Positions 41,880-50,393 of a stretch of DNA of 58,780 bases are shown here, one piece after another. The notes beneath the pieces were generated by a model that saw only the letters and a list, made by a program, of their open reading frames with translations, ran no database searches and was not told where the DNA came from. The position numbers were made by a program, and so were the translations under genes. The DNA is from Bacteroidales bacterium (GTDB lineage Bacteria > Bacteroidota > Bacteroidia > Bacteroidales > UBA932), in NCBI GenBank assembly GCA_017617715.1, contig JAFZVQ010000014.1, positions 1 through 58,780 on the forward strand, read 5' to 3'. Positions within the stretch are counted from its first letter, which is position 1, and each line of letters begins with the position of its first letter.

Positions 41880-43496
41880 CTATTTGGCAGGGTTGTAGAT
41901 GAGTTCGATGGAGGACACTGCGCCCTTTGCGTAGGCGTAGATGTAGTATTTGGTGTTGGCTGCGGTGCCGCCCACGGTGTAGGTGTAGGTTTTGCCGCCT
42001 TCGGCATCCCATTCCTGAATCTCGCCGCCCTTGAGGTAGGCGCTGCTTGCAGGGTGTGCCGCCTTGTCGGCTATGAGCTTGGTGATGCCGACCTTAGGCG
42101 CGGACGTGGTGAGCTTGACGTTGTGGCAGGTCACGCGGTAGAGCTTGTAGCCTTCGATGGGCGGCAGGCCGAGGTAGCGGTACTGGGCGTTGAAGGCGAA
42201 GTAGCCGGGCTTGTCGTCCACGGGCGGCTGCCAGAAGGCCTGACCGGCGCTGGCGGTGTCGCAGTCGGCGGGAGTGAAGATGTAGTTGACGCCGTTCAGG
42301 GGGTAGATGCATTCGATGCCGCCGTCCTGGTGGGTGTATTTTGCCGCCGTGGGCCAGCCTTCAAAGGGCTGTCCGGTGAAATCGAAGGTCAGCGTGATGG
42401 CGTTGGGATCGGGATTGGGGTCGGGATCGTCGCCGGTGTTGGGATCCGGATCCGGGTCCGGCTGGGTGTTGGGATCAGCGGGTTCGGGCCCGAGGGGCGT
42501 TTCGCTGCCGTCGGCGTCGGCATAGTAGAGCTTGAGGCTCTTGATTATGCTGGCGTTGGTCGGGGAATTGATCCAGTACACGGTATTGGGGGCCGTGCCT
42601 TCGAGTTCATATGTGTAGGTCTCGAGGTTCGTGACCTGGTTCTGGGGCTCGCCGCCGGTCACGTACTGGATTTCATCCACGGGGACGTCTTTGTGGCGCA
42701 CCCATTTGGCGACACCGACATTGCGGGTGAATTTCTCGGGATTCTGGGTGCTGGCGTTCTGCACCATCTCTATCTTGGCTATCTTCTTGCCCTCGATTGC
42801 AGGGATGCCGAAATAGCGGTAGGTGCCGGAATAGACGCCCTTGGCGGGGTCGAGGCGGATGTTGTGCTTCTCGGCGCCGTTGGGGTCGGCGATGGTGAAG
42901 TCGTAGTCCTTGCCGTCGAGCTTGAAGGTCACCTGCGCCCTTCTGTGGGAGTTGGAGGTGGCGGTGCCGCCGTTGTCGGTGGCGCAGCCTGAGTCGCAAT
43001 TCTTGAGGCCCGCCCATGACTGGTCGTTTGCGGTGGGCCAGCCGTCTAGGCCGCCGGCCGTGAAGTCGAAGAACAGTTCAAGGTAGCTGGGCTGGGGATC
43101 CGGATCGGGCCCGGGATCCGTGTCTGGATTGGGGTTGGCGTCCTGGGTGATGTCGATGAATGCCTTAGTGGTGTCGTGGAACAGGGTCACGGTGGCCTTA
43201 CGCACCTCCGCAGTCTCGTTTTTGAACACCTTGATGCTGAACGACATATTGTCCTTGCCGGAGGTCACGTCGCACTTCACCCAGTCGATGGCCTCGCCCT
43301 GGGCATTGGTCTTGGAGAGGTTCCATGTGCAGTTGGATTCCACGCCCACCTCGAAGATCTGGCCTTCGTAGGTGGCATGCAGCTGGGTGGGGGAGACGGA
43401 GATTTCGGGATCCTCAGTCTTCTGGGGCTCTTTGTCGCATCCTGCGGCAAGCAGGCCTGCCGAGAGGAGCGCGATGATTAGATGTTTTACTTTCAT
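41880..43496 (-). CDS. BACON surface glycan-binding lipoprotein with two homologous domains
   Basis: A 538-residue lipoprotein (AAGC, Cys20, followed by DKEP, a surface-export-like signal). A BACON domain covers about 32-118 (ISVSPTQLHATYEGQIFEVGVES, CTWNLSK). Two homologous domains follow, about 135-325 and 375-538. Each begins with a LxFDFTxxxxxGWPTA strand, carries a [F/L]xLxxPxIEGxK[I/L]x segment (YRYFGIPAIEGKKI versus YRYLGLPPIEGYKL) and ends with a TYTYxxxGTAxNTxYxI strand. They are joined by Asp/Pro-rich linkers. The position directly after SusD in the operon is that of SusE/SGBP proteins, which capture glycan. No catalytic motif is visible. Confidence 0.85.
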   Translation of the reverse strand: MKVKHLIIALLSAGLLAAGCDKEPQKTEDPEISVSPTQLHATYEGQIFEVGVESNCTWNLSKTNAQGEAIDWVKCDVTSGKDNMSFSIKVFKNETAEVRKATVTLFHDTTKAFIDITQDANPNPDTDPGPDPDPQPSYLELFFDFTAGGLDGWPTANDQSWAGLKNCDSGCATDNGGTATSNSHRRAQVTFKLDGKDYDFTIADPNGAEKHNIRLDPAKGVYSGTYRYFGIPAIEGKKIAKIEMVQNASTQNPEKFTRNVGVAKWVRHKDVPVDEIQYVTGGEPQNQVTNLETYTYELEGTAPNTVYWINSPTNASIIKSLKLYYADADGSETPLGPEPADPNTQPDPDPDPNTGDDPDPNPDPNAITLTFDFTGQPFEGWPTAAKYTHQDGGIECIYPLNGVNYIFTPADCDTASAGQAFWQPPVDDKPGYFAFNAQYRYLGLPPIEGYKLYRVTCHNVKLTTSAPKVGITKLIADKAAHPASSAYLKGGEIQEWDAEGGKTYTYTVGGTAANTKYYIYAYAKGAVSSIELIYNPAK

Positions 43497-43517
43497 TTTT
43501 TATATGCTGATAGGTTA

Positions 43518-45335
43518 TTAATTCCATTGCCAGCCTTCGTTCTGGCCGAGGTTGGGATTCACGTTGAGTGCGGCGATGGGGATGGGATGGGTGTACATCA
43601 TGTCGTCCCAGACCACCTTGTAGTGGTAGATAAGGTAGCCGTAGCTGCCCTCCGAGAGGGTCCAGGTGCCGTCGGCGCCGCTGCTTATCTTGTAGTTGGT
43701 CTCGTTGGTGTTCTTGCTCTTCGAGACGGTGTATTTCTTGCCGGCCCATTCGAATCCGGACGCGGCCTCTTCCTGTGTGATGTAGATGCCGCGCCAGCCC
43801 TGGTGCTTGTAGCGGCGCTCGATAAGGTCGCCCAGGTGCCAGCGCATCAGGTCGTCGTAGCGGCTCTGGCCTTCGAGCGCGAGCTCGGTGACCCTTTCGC
43901 GGCGGATTTCCAGCTGCACGTCGGTGAGGGTGGCGGGATGCAGGACATCCTTGGTGTAGTAGTCACGCAGCCAGGTGTCGGCCACGTAGCCGGCGCTGCC
44001 GGGGTAGATGCTTGTCACGCCTGCACGCTTGCGCAGGGCGCCGACGGTCTTGTCCCAGAGCGCCTGGTCCATGTGCCCCAGTTCGGCGGCCGCTTCTGCG
44101 TAGTTGAGCAGCACTTCTGCGTAGCGGATTATGGGCACGGAGTTGTAGGACTTGTTGTCGGCGCTCAGCGGCTCCTCTTCAAGCTGCACCCATTTGATCC
44201 ATTCGTAGCCGCTGCAGGTCCATGTCCAGTTGGGAGCGAATTCCTCCTGCACGCCGTTGGCCTTCGACATCTTGCGGCCGGGGGCCAGCACGGTGGCGGA
44301 GAGCCTCTTGTCGCGGCCTTCGAATTCCTTGGTCACGCTGACGGCCTCCTCTGCGGGCGTGCCGTTGGTCTTCAGGAACATGCGCACGTATTCCTTGGTG
44401 GGGGAATAGAGGTTGGACGAAGTGGTGGAGCAGTATCTGTAGGTGACGCCGTGCAGGGTGCTGAGCTCGGTGGAGTAGGTGTGCCCCCAGATGACTTCGT
44501 CCGAGGGCAGCACGGCCGACACGAAGAGGCTGCGGTAGTCGGAATTCAGCGAGAAGGCCTTGCTGTCGACAAGCTGCTTAGAGTATTTTTCGGCGAGCTG
44601 CAGGAGTTGCTCCGGGCTTTCGAATTCGCCGTTCCAGGCCTTGCCGGTGGAGGGGTTGACCTTATGGTATTTACGGAAGGTGCCTTCATAGAGGAAGATA
44701 CGGGAGGCGTAGGCAAGAGCCACGTGCTGGTTGACGTACACCCTGCCGGCAGTGTTGACGCCGTCGCCGGATGCAAGGCAGTGGTCGCAGGCGAAGATGA
44801 GGTCTTCGGCTATCCTGTGGAAGATGTATTCCCTGTCCTGGCGCGTGCCGTAGAGGGTAAGGCTGTCGGACGGCTGTATCACCCTGTCGATGAAGTAGCA
44901 GTCGCCGAACACCTTCATGCGCTTCATGGTGATCCAGGCCCTCCAGAAACGGGCGACGCCTTCGTAGTGGCCGTAGGTCTTTTCGGGCACGGCGTCCTTG
45001 CAGCGGGGCATATTTTCTATCATGTATGCCACGCGGCGGGGAAAACTCCAGGTGGAGGTGGTCCAGTTGTCGGCCTTGGCGGCGGAATAGTTGCCCCGGT
45101 AGAATTCCTTCGAGGCCTTGGTGCCGCACAGGTCGGAATAGAGGTCTTCCCCGAGGGCCATGTCAGTGGCGGCGGGGAGGGCCGTATTGATCAGTCCGTT
45201 GGCATAGAGCCTCAGGTCGCCTTCGGATGCGAAGAAGGTCTCGGCTGCGAACTTGTTGGCCGGGGTCTTCTCCAGGAAATCATTGCAGGAGACGGCCAGG
45301 AGGGCTGTCGCGATGAGTATTACGTGTTTTTTCAT
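43518..45335 (-). CDS. SusD-like surface glycan-binding lipoprotein (PUL-B)
   Basis: A 605-residue lipoprotein (AVSC, Cys17, then NDFLEKTP, the standard start of mature SusD proteins). It has the SusD N-terminal and helical regions (FWRAWITMKRMKVFGDCYFID), the segment VPIIRYAEVLLNYAEAAAELG and the C-terminal MMYTHPIPIAALNVNPNLGQNEGW. It forms the lid of the SusC pore encoded immediately upstream (5-nt gap). Divergence from the PUL-A SusD is large, so the two transporters probably import different glycans or different fragments. Confidence 0.96.
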   Translation of the reverse strand: MKKHVILIATALLAVSCNDFLEKTPANKFAAETFFASEGDLRLYANGLINTALPAATDMALGEDLYSDLCGTKASKEFYRGNYSAAKADNWTTSTWSFPRRVAYMIENMPRCKDAVPEKTYGHYEGVARFWRAWITMKRMKVFGDCYFIDRVIQPSDSLTLYGTRQDREYIFHRIAEDLIFACDHCLASGDGVNTAGRVYVNQHVALAYASRIFLYEGTFRKYHKVNPSTGKAWNGEFESPEQLLQLAEKYSKQLVDSKAFSLNSDYRSLFVSAVLPSDEVIWGHTYSTELSTLHGVTYRYCSTTSSNLYSPTKEYVRMFLKTNGTPAEEAVSVTKEFEGRDKRLSATVLAPGRKMSKANGVQEEFAPNWTWTCSGYEWIKWVQLEEEPLSADNKSYNSVPIIRYAEVLLNYAEAAAELGHMDQALWDKTVGALRKRAGVTSIYPGSAGYVADTWLRDYYTKDVLHPATLTDVQLEIRRERVTELALEGQSRYDDLMRWHLGDLIERRYKHQGWRGIYITQEEAASGFEWAGKKYTVSKSKNTNETNYKISSGADGTWTLSEGSYGYLIYHYKVVWDDMMYTHPIPIAALNVNPNLGQNEGWQWN

Positions 45336-45340
45336 TGCCT

Positions 45341-48300
45341 CTAGAATGTAAGGTTAATACCGAAGGTGAAGGCTCTGAGCATGGGGTAGCTTGCGCCGTC
45401 GCCCATGGTCTCGGAGGTGGAGTTGCCGAAGTCGGAGTCGCCCTTGTTGATCACTTCGGGATCGAACATCGAAGTGTGTTCGAACAAGGGGGAGAAAGTG
45501 AGGAGATTCTCTCCCGAGAAGTACACCCTGAGCTTGTCGATATTGATCTTTTGGGCGAGCTTTGCAGGGAAGGTGTAATCGAGCGTGAGGTTCTTCAGAC
45601 GCAGATATGCGGCATTTTGGAGGAAATAGTCGTTGTAGGAATTCATGGTTCCCAGGCCGCTGCCGGCTATGGCAGGGCCGTAGAGGCGGCGGGGCCAGTA
45701 GGGATTCTTGTCGGCGTTGGCCACGCGCCAGTTCTCGGAGCTCTTGTCGAGGATCACGACGTCCAGCTGGTCCTTGAGGGCGTAGTCGTAGGCCCTGCCG
45801 TAGCCGCCCCAGAAGAAGCCCGTGCCTTCGGAAGGGAACCAGTCGCGGTGGCCGATTCCCTGCAGGAAGATGCTCAGGCCTATGTTGTTCCATTTGAAGT
45901 CCATGTTGATGCCGTACTGGTAACGGGGCATTATGTTGCCGATACGGTCGAGGTCGCCGTGGTCTTCGAGGGTGCCGGCGCCGGCCGTGATTTCCTGGTT
46001 GCCGTCCACGTCGAGGAACTTGATGTCGCCGGCGTAGGGGATGGTGGAGGTGCCGAGGTTATGGTATTTGTCGGGGTACCAGGCCGCGGCTTCCTCGTTG
46101 GTGAGGAAGAGCCCGTCGGTGCGGAAGCCCCATATTTCGCCGATTTCCTTGTTCTCGTAGTAGCCGAAGATGTTGTGGCTCTCGTTGTAGAACTGGGTCA
46201 CCCATGTGCGGCTGTCCCAGAGGCTGCCCTTGACCGAGTAGCTGAAGTCCTTGCCGGCAAGCTTGAAGGCGTCGCGCCAGGAAAGGGTGAGCTCCCAGCC
46301 GCGGGTCATCAGCTGGCCGTAATTGCCCTTGGGAGTGGCTGCACCGAGGATTGCGGGCAGTTCGGGACCGGAGGAATACATGTCGTCGGTGTAGCGGACG
46401 TAGTAGTCGCCGGAGAAGGAGAGGCGGCTGTGGAGCAGGTCCATGTCGAGGCCGGCGTCCCATGTGCGGATGCGCTCCCATGTGAGGCTGTCGGGCACTA
46501 TCGAAGGCATGCCGGCGGTGTTGACGTAGCCGCCGTCGAAGATGACGCTGCTCTTGCCCACGCCCATGGTCTCCAGGAAGGAGTAGGGCGACACGCTGCC
46601 GTTGCCGAGGGTGCCCCAGTTGCCGCGCAGCTTAAGGTTGTCAAGCCAGCTGCGGGACCACTGCATCCACGGCTCTTCGGAGATGCGCCAGCCGGCGGAT
46701 GCCGACGGGAATAGGCCCCAGCGCTGGTTGCTGGGGAAACGGGAGTTGGCGTCGTAGCGGATGGAGCCTTCGATTATGTAACGTCCGAGGAATGAATAGT
46801 TTGCCCTGGAGAACACGCCCACGGTGCTCCAGTCGCTGTCGTACTGCTTGATCTCGATTTCGCTGCCTTCGAACATTTCGAAACTGGTCAGCCCGGGGTA
46901 CATCATGCCCTGGCGGAGTATGGTCTCCACGTCGTATTTGTGGTCCTCTATGTTCCAGCCGGCCACCACGTTAAGCTTGTGGTCCGGGCCGAGCTTGGGG
47001 GTGAAAGTGCCCACGATGTTGGCGCTCACGTGGTTGGTGGTATAATGGTACTCCCGTTTGTAGGAGTCCGCTTCGCTCACGTAGTATGTCACGATGCCGG
47101 GCGAGCGGCTCTGGGATGTGGGCGCCACATAGCGCTCGGTGTGCTTGTTGGCGAATTTATAGGAAATGTCGCCGCGGATCTTGAAGACGTCCTTCACCGG
47201 CTCTATGGTGATGCCGGTGGTGGTGGTCACGGACACGGTCTGCTGGTCCTGGGCCGAGTTGCCTTCGCTGAAGGCTTCATAGCCGGAGGCTGCGGCGCCG
47301 ATGGTGTAGGTGCCGTCTTCGTTGTGGGTGGGCATGCACGGCAGGCCCAGCATGCCTATCTGCTGCAGCTGGCTGCCCACTTTGGAGCTGTTCTTGGAGA
47401 AGATGGGCTGGATGTAGTCGATGCGGTAGAGGTAGGTGTTGTTGTCCACAGTGAGCCAGTCCCTCAGCTTCAGGGCCACCTTGGAACGGAGGTTGAACTG
47501 GTTGTAGTCTTCGTGGCCTATCTTGTAGATGCCGTCCTGGGTGTAGTAGCGTCCCGACAGGGAGTAGGACAGTTTCTTGGACGAGCCGTTGATGCTGATG
47601 GAGTGGGTGTTGGTGGTGTTGAGGCGCTTGTAGAACATCTCCAGCCAGTTCACAGACGCGAAATAGATGTAGTTGGAGCCGTTCATGCCGTAGATGCTGG
47701 TGTCGCCCGAGGCGCGCCTTGCTTCAAACTGTTCGAGGTAGTCGGACGGGATGTCGTAGGTGTTCATCTTCGTGGGAAGGGCACCGGCGGCAGTGGGGGT
47801 TTCGGTGCGTCCGAGCCAGAAATCATAGAAGGTACGCGTGTACTCGAGGCCGTCGGAGATTATGTTGTCTTCCCACATCACTGTGCGCTGGTTGAAGGCC
47901 ACCGAGCCGCTGTAGCTGACGGTGAGCTTTTCGTTGCTGGATTCCTTGGTGGTGATCAGGATCACTCCGTAGGCGGCGCGGGAACCGTAGATTGCGGCGG
48001 AGGAGGCGTCTTTCAGCACGGAGACCGACTGGATGTCGTCGGGGTTGACGGAGGAGAGCTCCCCTTCCACGCCGTCGATTAGCACGAGCGCGCTGCCGCC
48101 CTGGCCGATGGAGTACTCGGTCATGGCCTTTGAGCTCATGTCTTTCTTCATCACGTAGCTGGTGGCGCCGCCGCGGATGTACACCGAGCCGCCGTGGGTG
48201 GGCTTGCCGTCGGCCTGGAAGATGCTCAGGCCCGGGATCTGGCCCTGAAGGGAGCGCGTCACGCTGGCGTTGGGCCTGTCTTCCAGCACGTCGCCGGAAA

Positions 48301-48685
48301 TCTGCTCCACGCTGCCTACGAGCTGCGATTTCTTGAGTGTGCCGTAGCCCACCACGACCGTTTCTTCCAGCATTTCCGCATCCACTTCAAGGGCGAAATT
48401 GATGACGGCCTGGCTGTGGACGGGGCGCTCGGAGTCCTTGTAGCCGATCAGTGAGCATATGATTGTGGCGTCCGGGGCCACTTCGATGGAGTAGCTCCCG
48501 TCCATGCCGGAGATGACGCCTGCCTTGCCTCCCTTTTCAAGGATGGCGGCCCCGGGGACGGGCTCTCCAGTGGAGGCGTCAGTCACCTTGCCTGTGACCT
48601 GCAGCTTCTGGGCCAGTGCCGGGGCGCACATCAGGAGAAGGGCGGCGGCAGTGGCCAGGATTCTTTTGACGGATGATTTCATCAT
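45341..48685 (-). CDS. SusC-like TonB-dependent outer-membrane transporter (PUL-B)
   Basis: A 1114-residue transporter, first gene of PUL-B. Signal peptide (about 1-25, cleavage near ALAQ). A carboxypeptidase-regulatory-like domain (KLQVTGKVTDASTGEPVPGAAI) and the signature LEETVVVGYGTLKKSQ lead to a plug with VYIRGGATSYVMKK, GSALVLIDGVEG and DIQSVSVLKDASSAAIYGSRAAYG. The barrel ends RAFTFGINLTF. Typical length. A TAACTTTG box lies 38 nt upstream on the minus strand, in the gap it shares with the divergent DUF6377-type regulator gene. Confidence 0.97.
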   Translation of the reverse strand: MMKSSVKRILATAAALLLMCAPALAQKLQVTGKVTDASTGEPVPGAAILEKGGKAGVISGMDGSYSIEVAPDATIICSLIGYKDSERPVHSQAVINFALEVDAEMLEETVVVGYGTLKKSQLVGSVEQISGDVLEDRPNASVTRSLQGQIPGLSIFQADGKPTHGGSVYIRGGATSYVMKKDMSSKAMTEYSIGQGGSALVLIDGVEGELSSVNPDDIQSVSVLKDASSAAIYGSRAAYGVILITTKESSNEKLTVSYSGSVAFNQRTVMWEDNIISDGLEYTRTFYDFWLGRTETPTAAGALPTKMNTYDIPSDYLEQFEARRASGDTSIYGMNGSNYIYFASVNWLEMFYKRLNTTNTHSISINGSSKKLSYSLSGRYYTQDGIYKIGHEDYNQFNLRSKVALKLRDWLTVDNNTYLYRIDYIQPIFSKNSSKVGSQLQQIGMLGLPCMPTHNEDGTYTIGAAASGYEAFSEGNSAQDQQTVSVTTTTGITIEPVKDVFKIRGDISYKFANKHTERYVAPTSQSRSPGIVTYYVSEADSYKREYHYTTNHVSANIVGTFTPKLGPDHKLNVVAGWNIEDHKYDVETILRQGMMYPGLTSFEMFEGSEIEIKQYDSDWSTVGVFSRANYSFLGRYIIEGSIRYDANSRFPSNQRWGLFPSASAGWRISEEPWMQWSRSWLDNLKLRGNWGTLGNGSVSPYSFLETMGVGKSSVIFDGGYVNTAGMPSIVPDSLTWERIRTWDAGLDMDLLHSRLSFSGDYYVRYTDDMYSSGPELPAILGAATPKGNYGQLMTRGWELTLSWRDAFKLAGKDFSYSVKGSLWDSRTWVTQFYNESHNIFGYYENKEIGEIWGFRTDGLFLTNEEAAAWYPDKYHNLGTSTIPYAGDIKFLDVDGNQEITAGAGTLEDHGDLDRIGNIMPRYQYGINMDFKWNNIGLSIFLQGIGHRDWFPSEGTGFFWGGYGRAYDYALKDQLDVVILDKSSENWRVANADKNPYWPRRLYGPAIAGSGLGTMNSYNDYFLQNAAYLRLKNLTLDYTFPAKLAQKINIDKLRVYFSGENLLTFSPLFEHTSMFDPEVINKGDSDFGNSTSETMGDGASYPMLRAFTFGINLTF

Positions 48686-48723
48686 AGGGTATAGTTGTGT
48701 TTGTGTTTCAAGTGGTTGCTTTG

Positions 48724-48731
48724 CAAAGTTA
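48724..48731 (-). promoter_or_regulatory. -7 box (TAACTTTG) of the PUL-B operon
   Basis: The minus strand reads TAACTTTG, 38 nt before the SusC ATG at 48685, giving a leader of about 34 nt. The 191-nt intergenic region is AT-rich and also holds the divergent promoter at 48865-48872; no further operator is obvious to me. Confidence 0.55.
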
Positions 48732-48864
48732 GGTATAAATGCAAACTGTTGTGTAGTGTGGTACGCAATAACAAGGGTCTTTATAAGGAAATTATAAGTT
48801 TAGATATTTGTATATTAATGTGTTAGTGTTATATTTTAGTTATTGAAAAACAAGATTTTTTACA

Positions 48865-48872
48865 TATATTTG
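48865..48872 (+). promoter_or_regulatory. -7 box (TATATTTG) abutting the GTG start of the regulator
   Basis: TATATTTG ends 4 nt before the GTG at 48877, so the predicted transcript starts at or next to the start codon. This is the tightest leaderless arrangement in the window. Confidence 0.55.
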
Positions 48873-48876
48873 CTGC

Positions 48877-50388
48877 GTGAAAAGAATTATTTTATGCTTC
48901 TTTTTGGGCCTTCTCGCCCTTTGCTCCTGCGAAAGGGGGAGCCGGGAATACCTGGCCGCCCTGGACAGGGCGATAGAGATGAAGCCGGTGTATGACTCCC
49001 TGTATGTCAGCCGTCAGGACTCCCTTCGCAGGCTGTTTCTCGACGCCGGTTCGGATTCGCTAAAGTGGGAGCGGGCGTATGAAATAGAAAAGGTCCTGTT
49101 CTACCACGACGTGGACTCCTGCCACCGCTATGTGCGCGAGATGCTGCGGCTCAGCGGAGATGATCCCAGGCGCAGGGGGCTGAGCCAGTCGTGCTATGCC
49201 AATATTCTTTTCAAGCTGGATTCCCTTACCATTGCCCGGAATGTGCTGGAGAAAATCGATACGACGGGATTTGACTCGGAGGCTTTCGGGATATACGCCT
49301 TCGCCGGACATCACATATACGGAAAGCTTAAGCAGCAGCATCCTGAGTTTGAGCAGGTCAGGGAGGAGCTCATTGAACGCTGGTGGCAGCGGGACAGTTC
49401 AGCCATAGAGTGCGCCTACTACCACAATACGGCATTGAACAACGCCGGCCTGTACGACCAGGCTATCGAGAAACTGCTTGCCTGCGAGCTGAAGACCCCG
49501 AACGACACCACCAAGGCCAACTATTTCCTGGCGCTGGAGTACTCGCTCAAAGGGGATGAGGAGATGGCGGTCCGGCATTTCGCGCGCTCTGCCACCTTCG
49601 ACATGCGGCTCTCGGTCAAGGCCTACCGTTCGCTATATGAGCTGGCGCGCCTTCTTTTCCGCCAGGGCGACATCCGCAGGGCCGACAGATACATGCGCAT
49701 GGCCCACCAGGACGCCATCGACTCCCACTACGCGGTGCAGTACGAAGACATAGTCCGCTCGCTGCTGGAGATAATGAACGTGCTGCTGCAGCAGGAGCAG
49801 CAAAAGAAACAGGCCTATCTGCTTCTGGCTCTGGTGTCAGCAATGCTGCTTGCAGTGGCCCTGGTGTCCCTTTTCCTGCTGAACAAGTACTCGCGGCGCC
49901 TGGACAGATCCCGCAAGCAGATCAACGAAATCTCCCAAATCAAGGACGGCTTCCTTGCGCATTACATGGAGAAGTGCGTGGACTACCTGAACAACGTGGA
50001 CCGCTACCGTTCGTCGCTGCGGCAGACCGCCAGGAACGAGGGCTACTCAGGGGTGCTGGCCATGCTGCGCAAGCCTTCCTTCGCCGACGATGAGTTCCAC
50101 GACCTGCTTTCCGCATTCGACACCACCTTCCTCGGGATATTCCCGGACTTTGTGGAACGGGTGAACGAACATATGCAGCCGGAGCACCGCCTGTCCAGGA
50201 CTGCCGGCGGCGAGCTCTCCACCGAGCTCCGCATCCTCGCCCTCATCCGAATGGGAATCCCCCAGCGCCGTAAGATCGCCAAGGTCCTGAACATGTCCGT
50301 GACCACGGTCTATTCCTACCACAGCCTCCTCCAGAAGCATTCGCTCCACCCGGACGCCTCCTTCGACCGCATAATCGCCAGCCTGTGA
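48877..50388 (+). CDS. DUF6377-type TPR/membrane regulator with HTH
   Basis: A 503-residue protein starting at GTG; the start is fixed by the signal sequence MKRIILCFFLGLLALCSC (lipobox-like, Cys18). A TPR-type helical periplasmic region (about 25-300) is followed by a transmembrane helix (about 314-336: AYLLLALVSAMLLAVALVSL), a short coiled coil (RSRKQINEISQIKDGFLAHYMEKCVDYLNNVD) and a C-terminal region with a LuxR-like helix-turn-helix (ELRILALIRMGIPQRRKIAKVLNMSVTTVYSY). This architecture is that of DUF6377 proteins, which often sit next to SusC/SusD genes. Divergent from PUL-B, which lacks its own hybrid sensor, so it is the likely regulator of that locus (inference). Confidence 0.85.
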   Translation: MKRIILCFFLGLLALCSCERGSREYLAALDRAIEMKPVYDSLYVSRQDSLRRLFLDAGSDSLKWERAYEIEKVLFYHDVDSCHRYVREMLRLSGDDPRRRGLSQSCYANILFKLDSLTIARNVLEKIDTTGFDSEAFGIYAFAGHHIYGKLKQQHPEFEQVREELIERWWQRDSSAIECAYYHNTALNNAGLYDQAIEKLLACELKTPNDTTKANYFLALEYSLKGDEEMAVRHFARSATFDMRLSVKAYRSLYELARLLFRQGDIRRADRYMRMAHQDAIDSHYAVQYEDIVRSLLEIMNVLLQQEQQKKQAYLLLALVSAMLLAVALVSLFLLNKYSRRLDRSRKQINEISQIKDGFLAHYMEKCVDYLNNVDRYRSSLRQTARNEGYSGVLAMLRKPSFADDEFHDLLSAFDTTFLGIFPDFVERVNEHMQPEHRLSRTAGGELSTELRILALIRMGIPQRRKIAKVLNMSVTTVYSYHSLLQKHSLHPDASFDRIIASL

Positions 50389-50393
50389 TGCCG

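Noticed and set aside
43482-48082. Long + strand open frames opposite the PUL-B SusD and SusC genes
   Set aside because: Antisense shadows with Val/Gly/Ala/His-rich composition and no family features.
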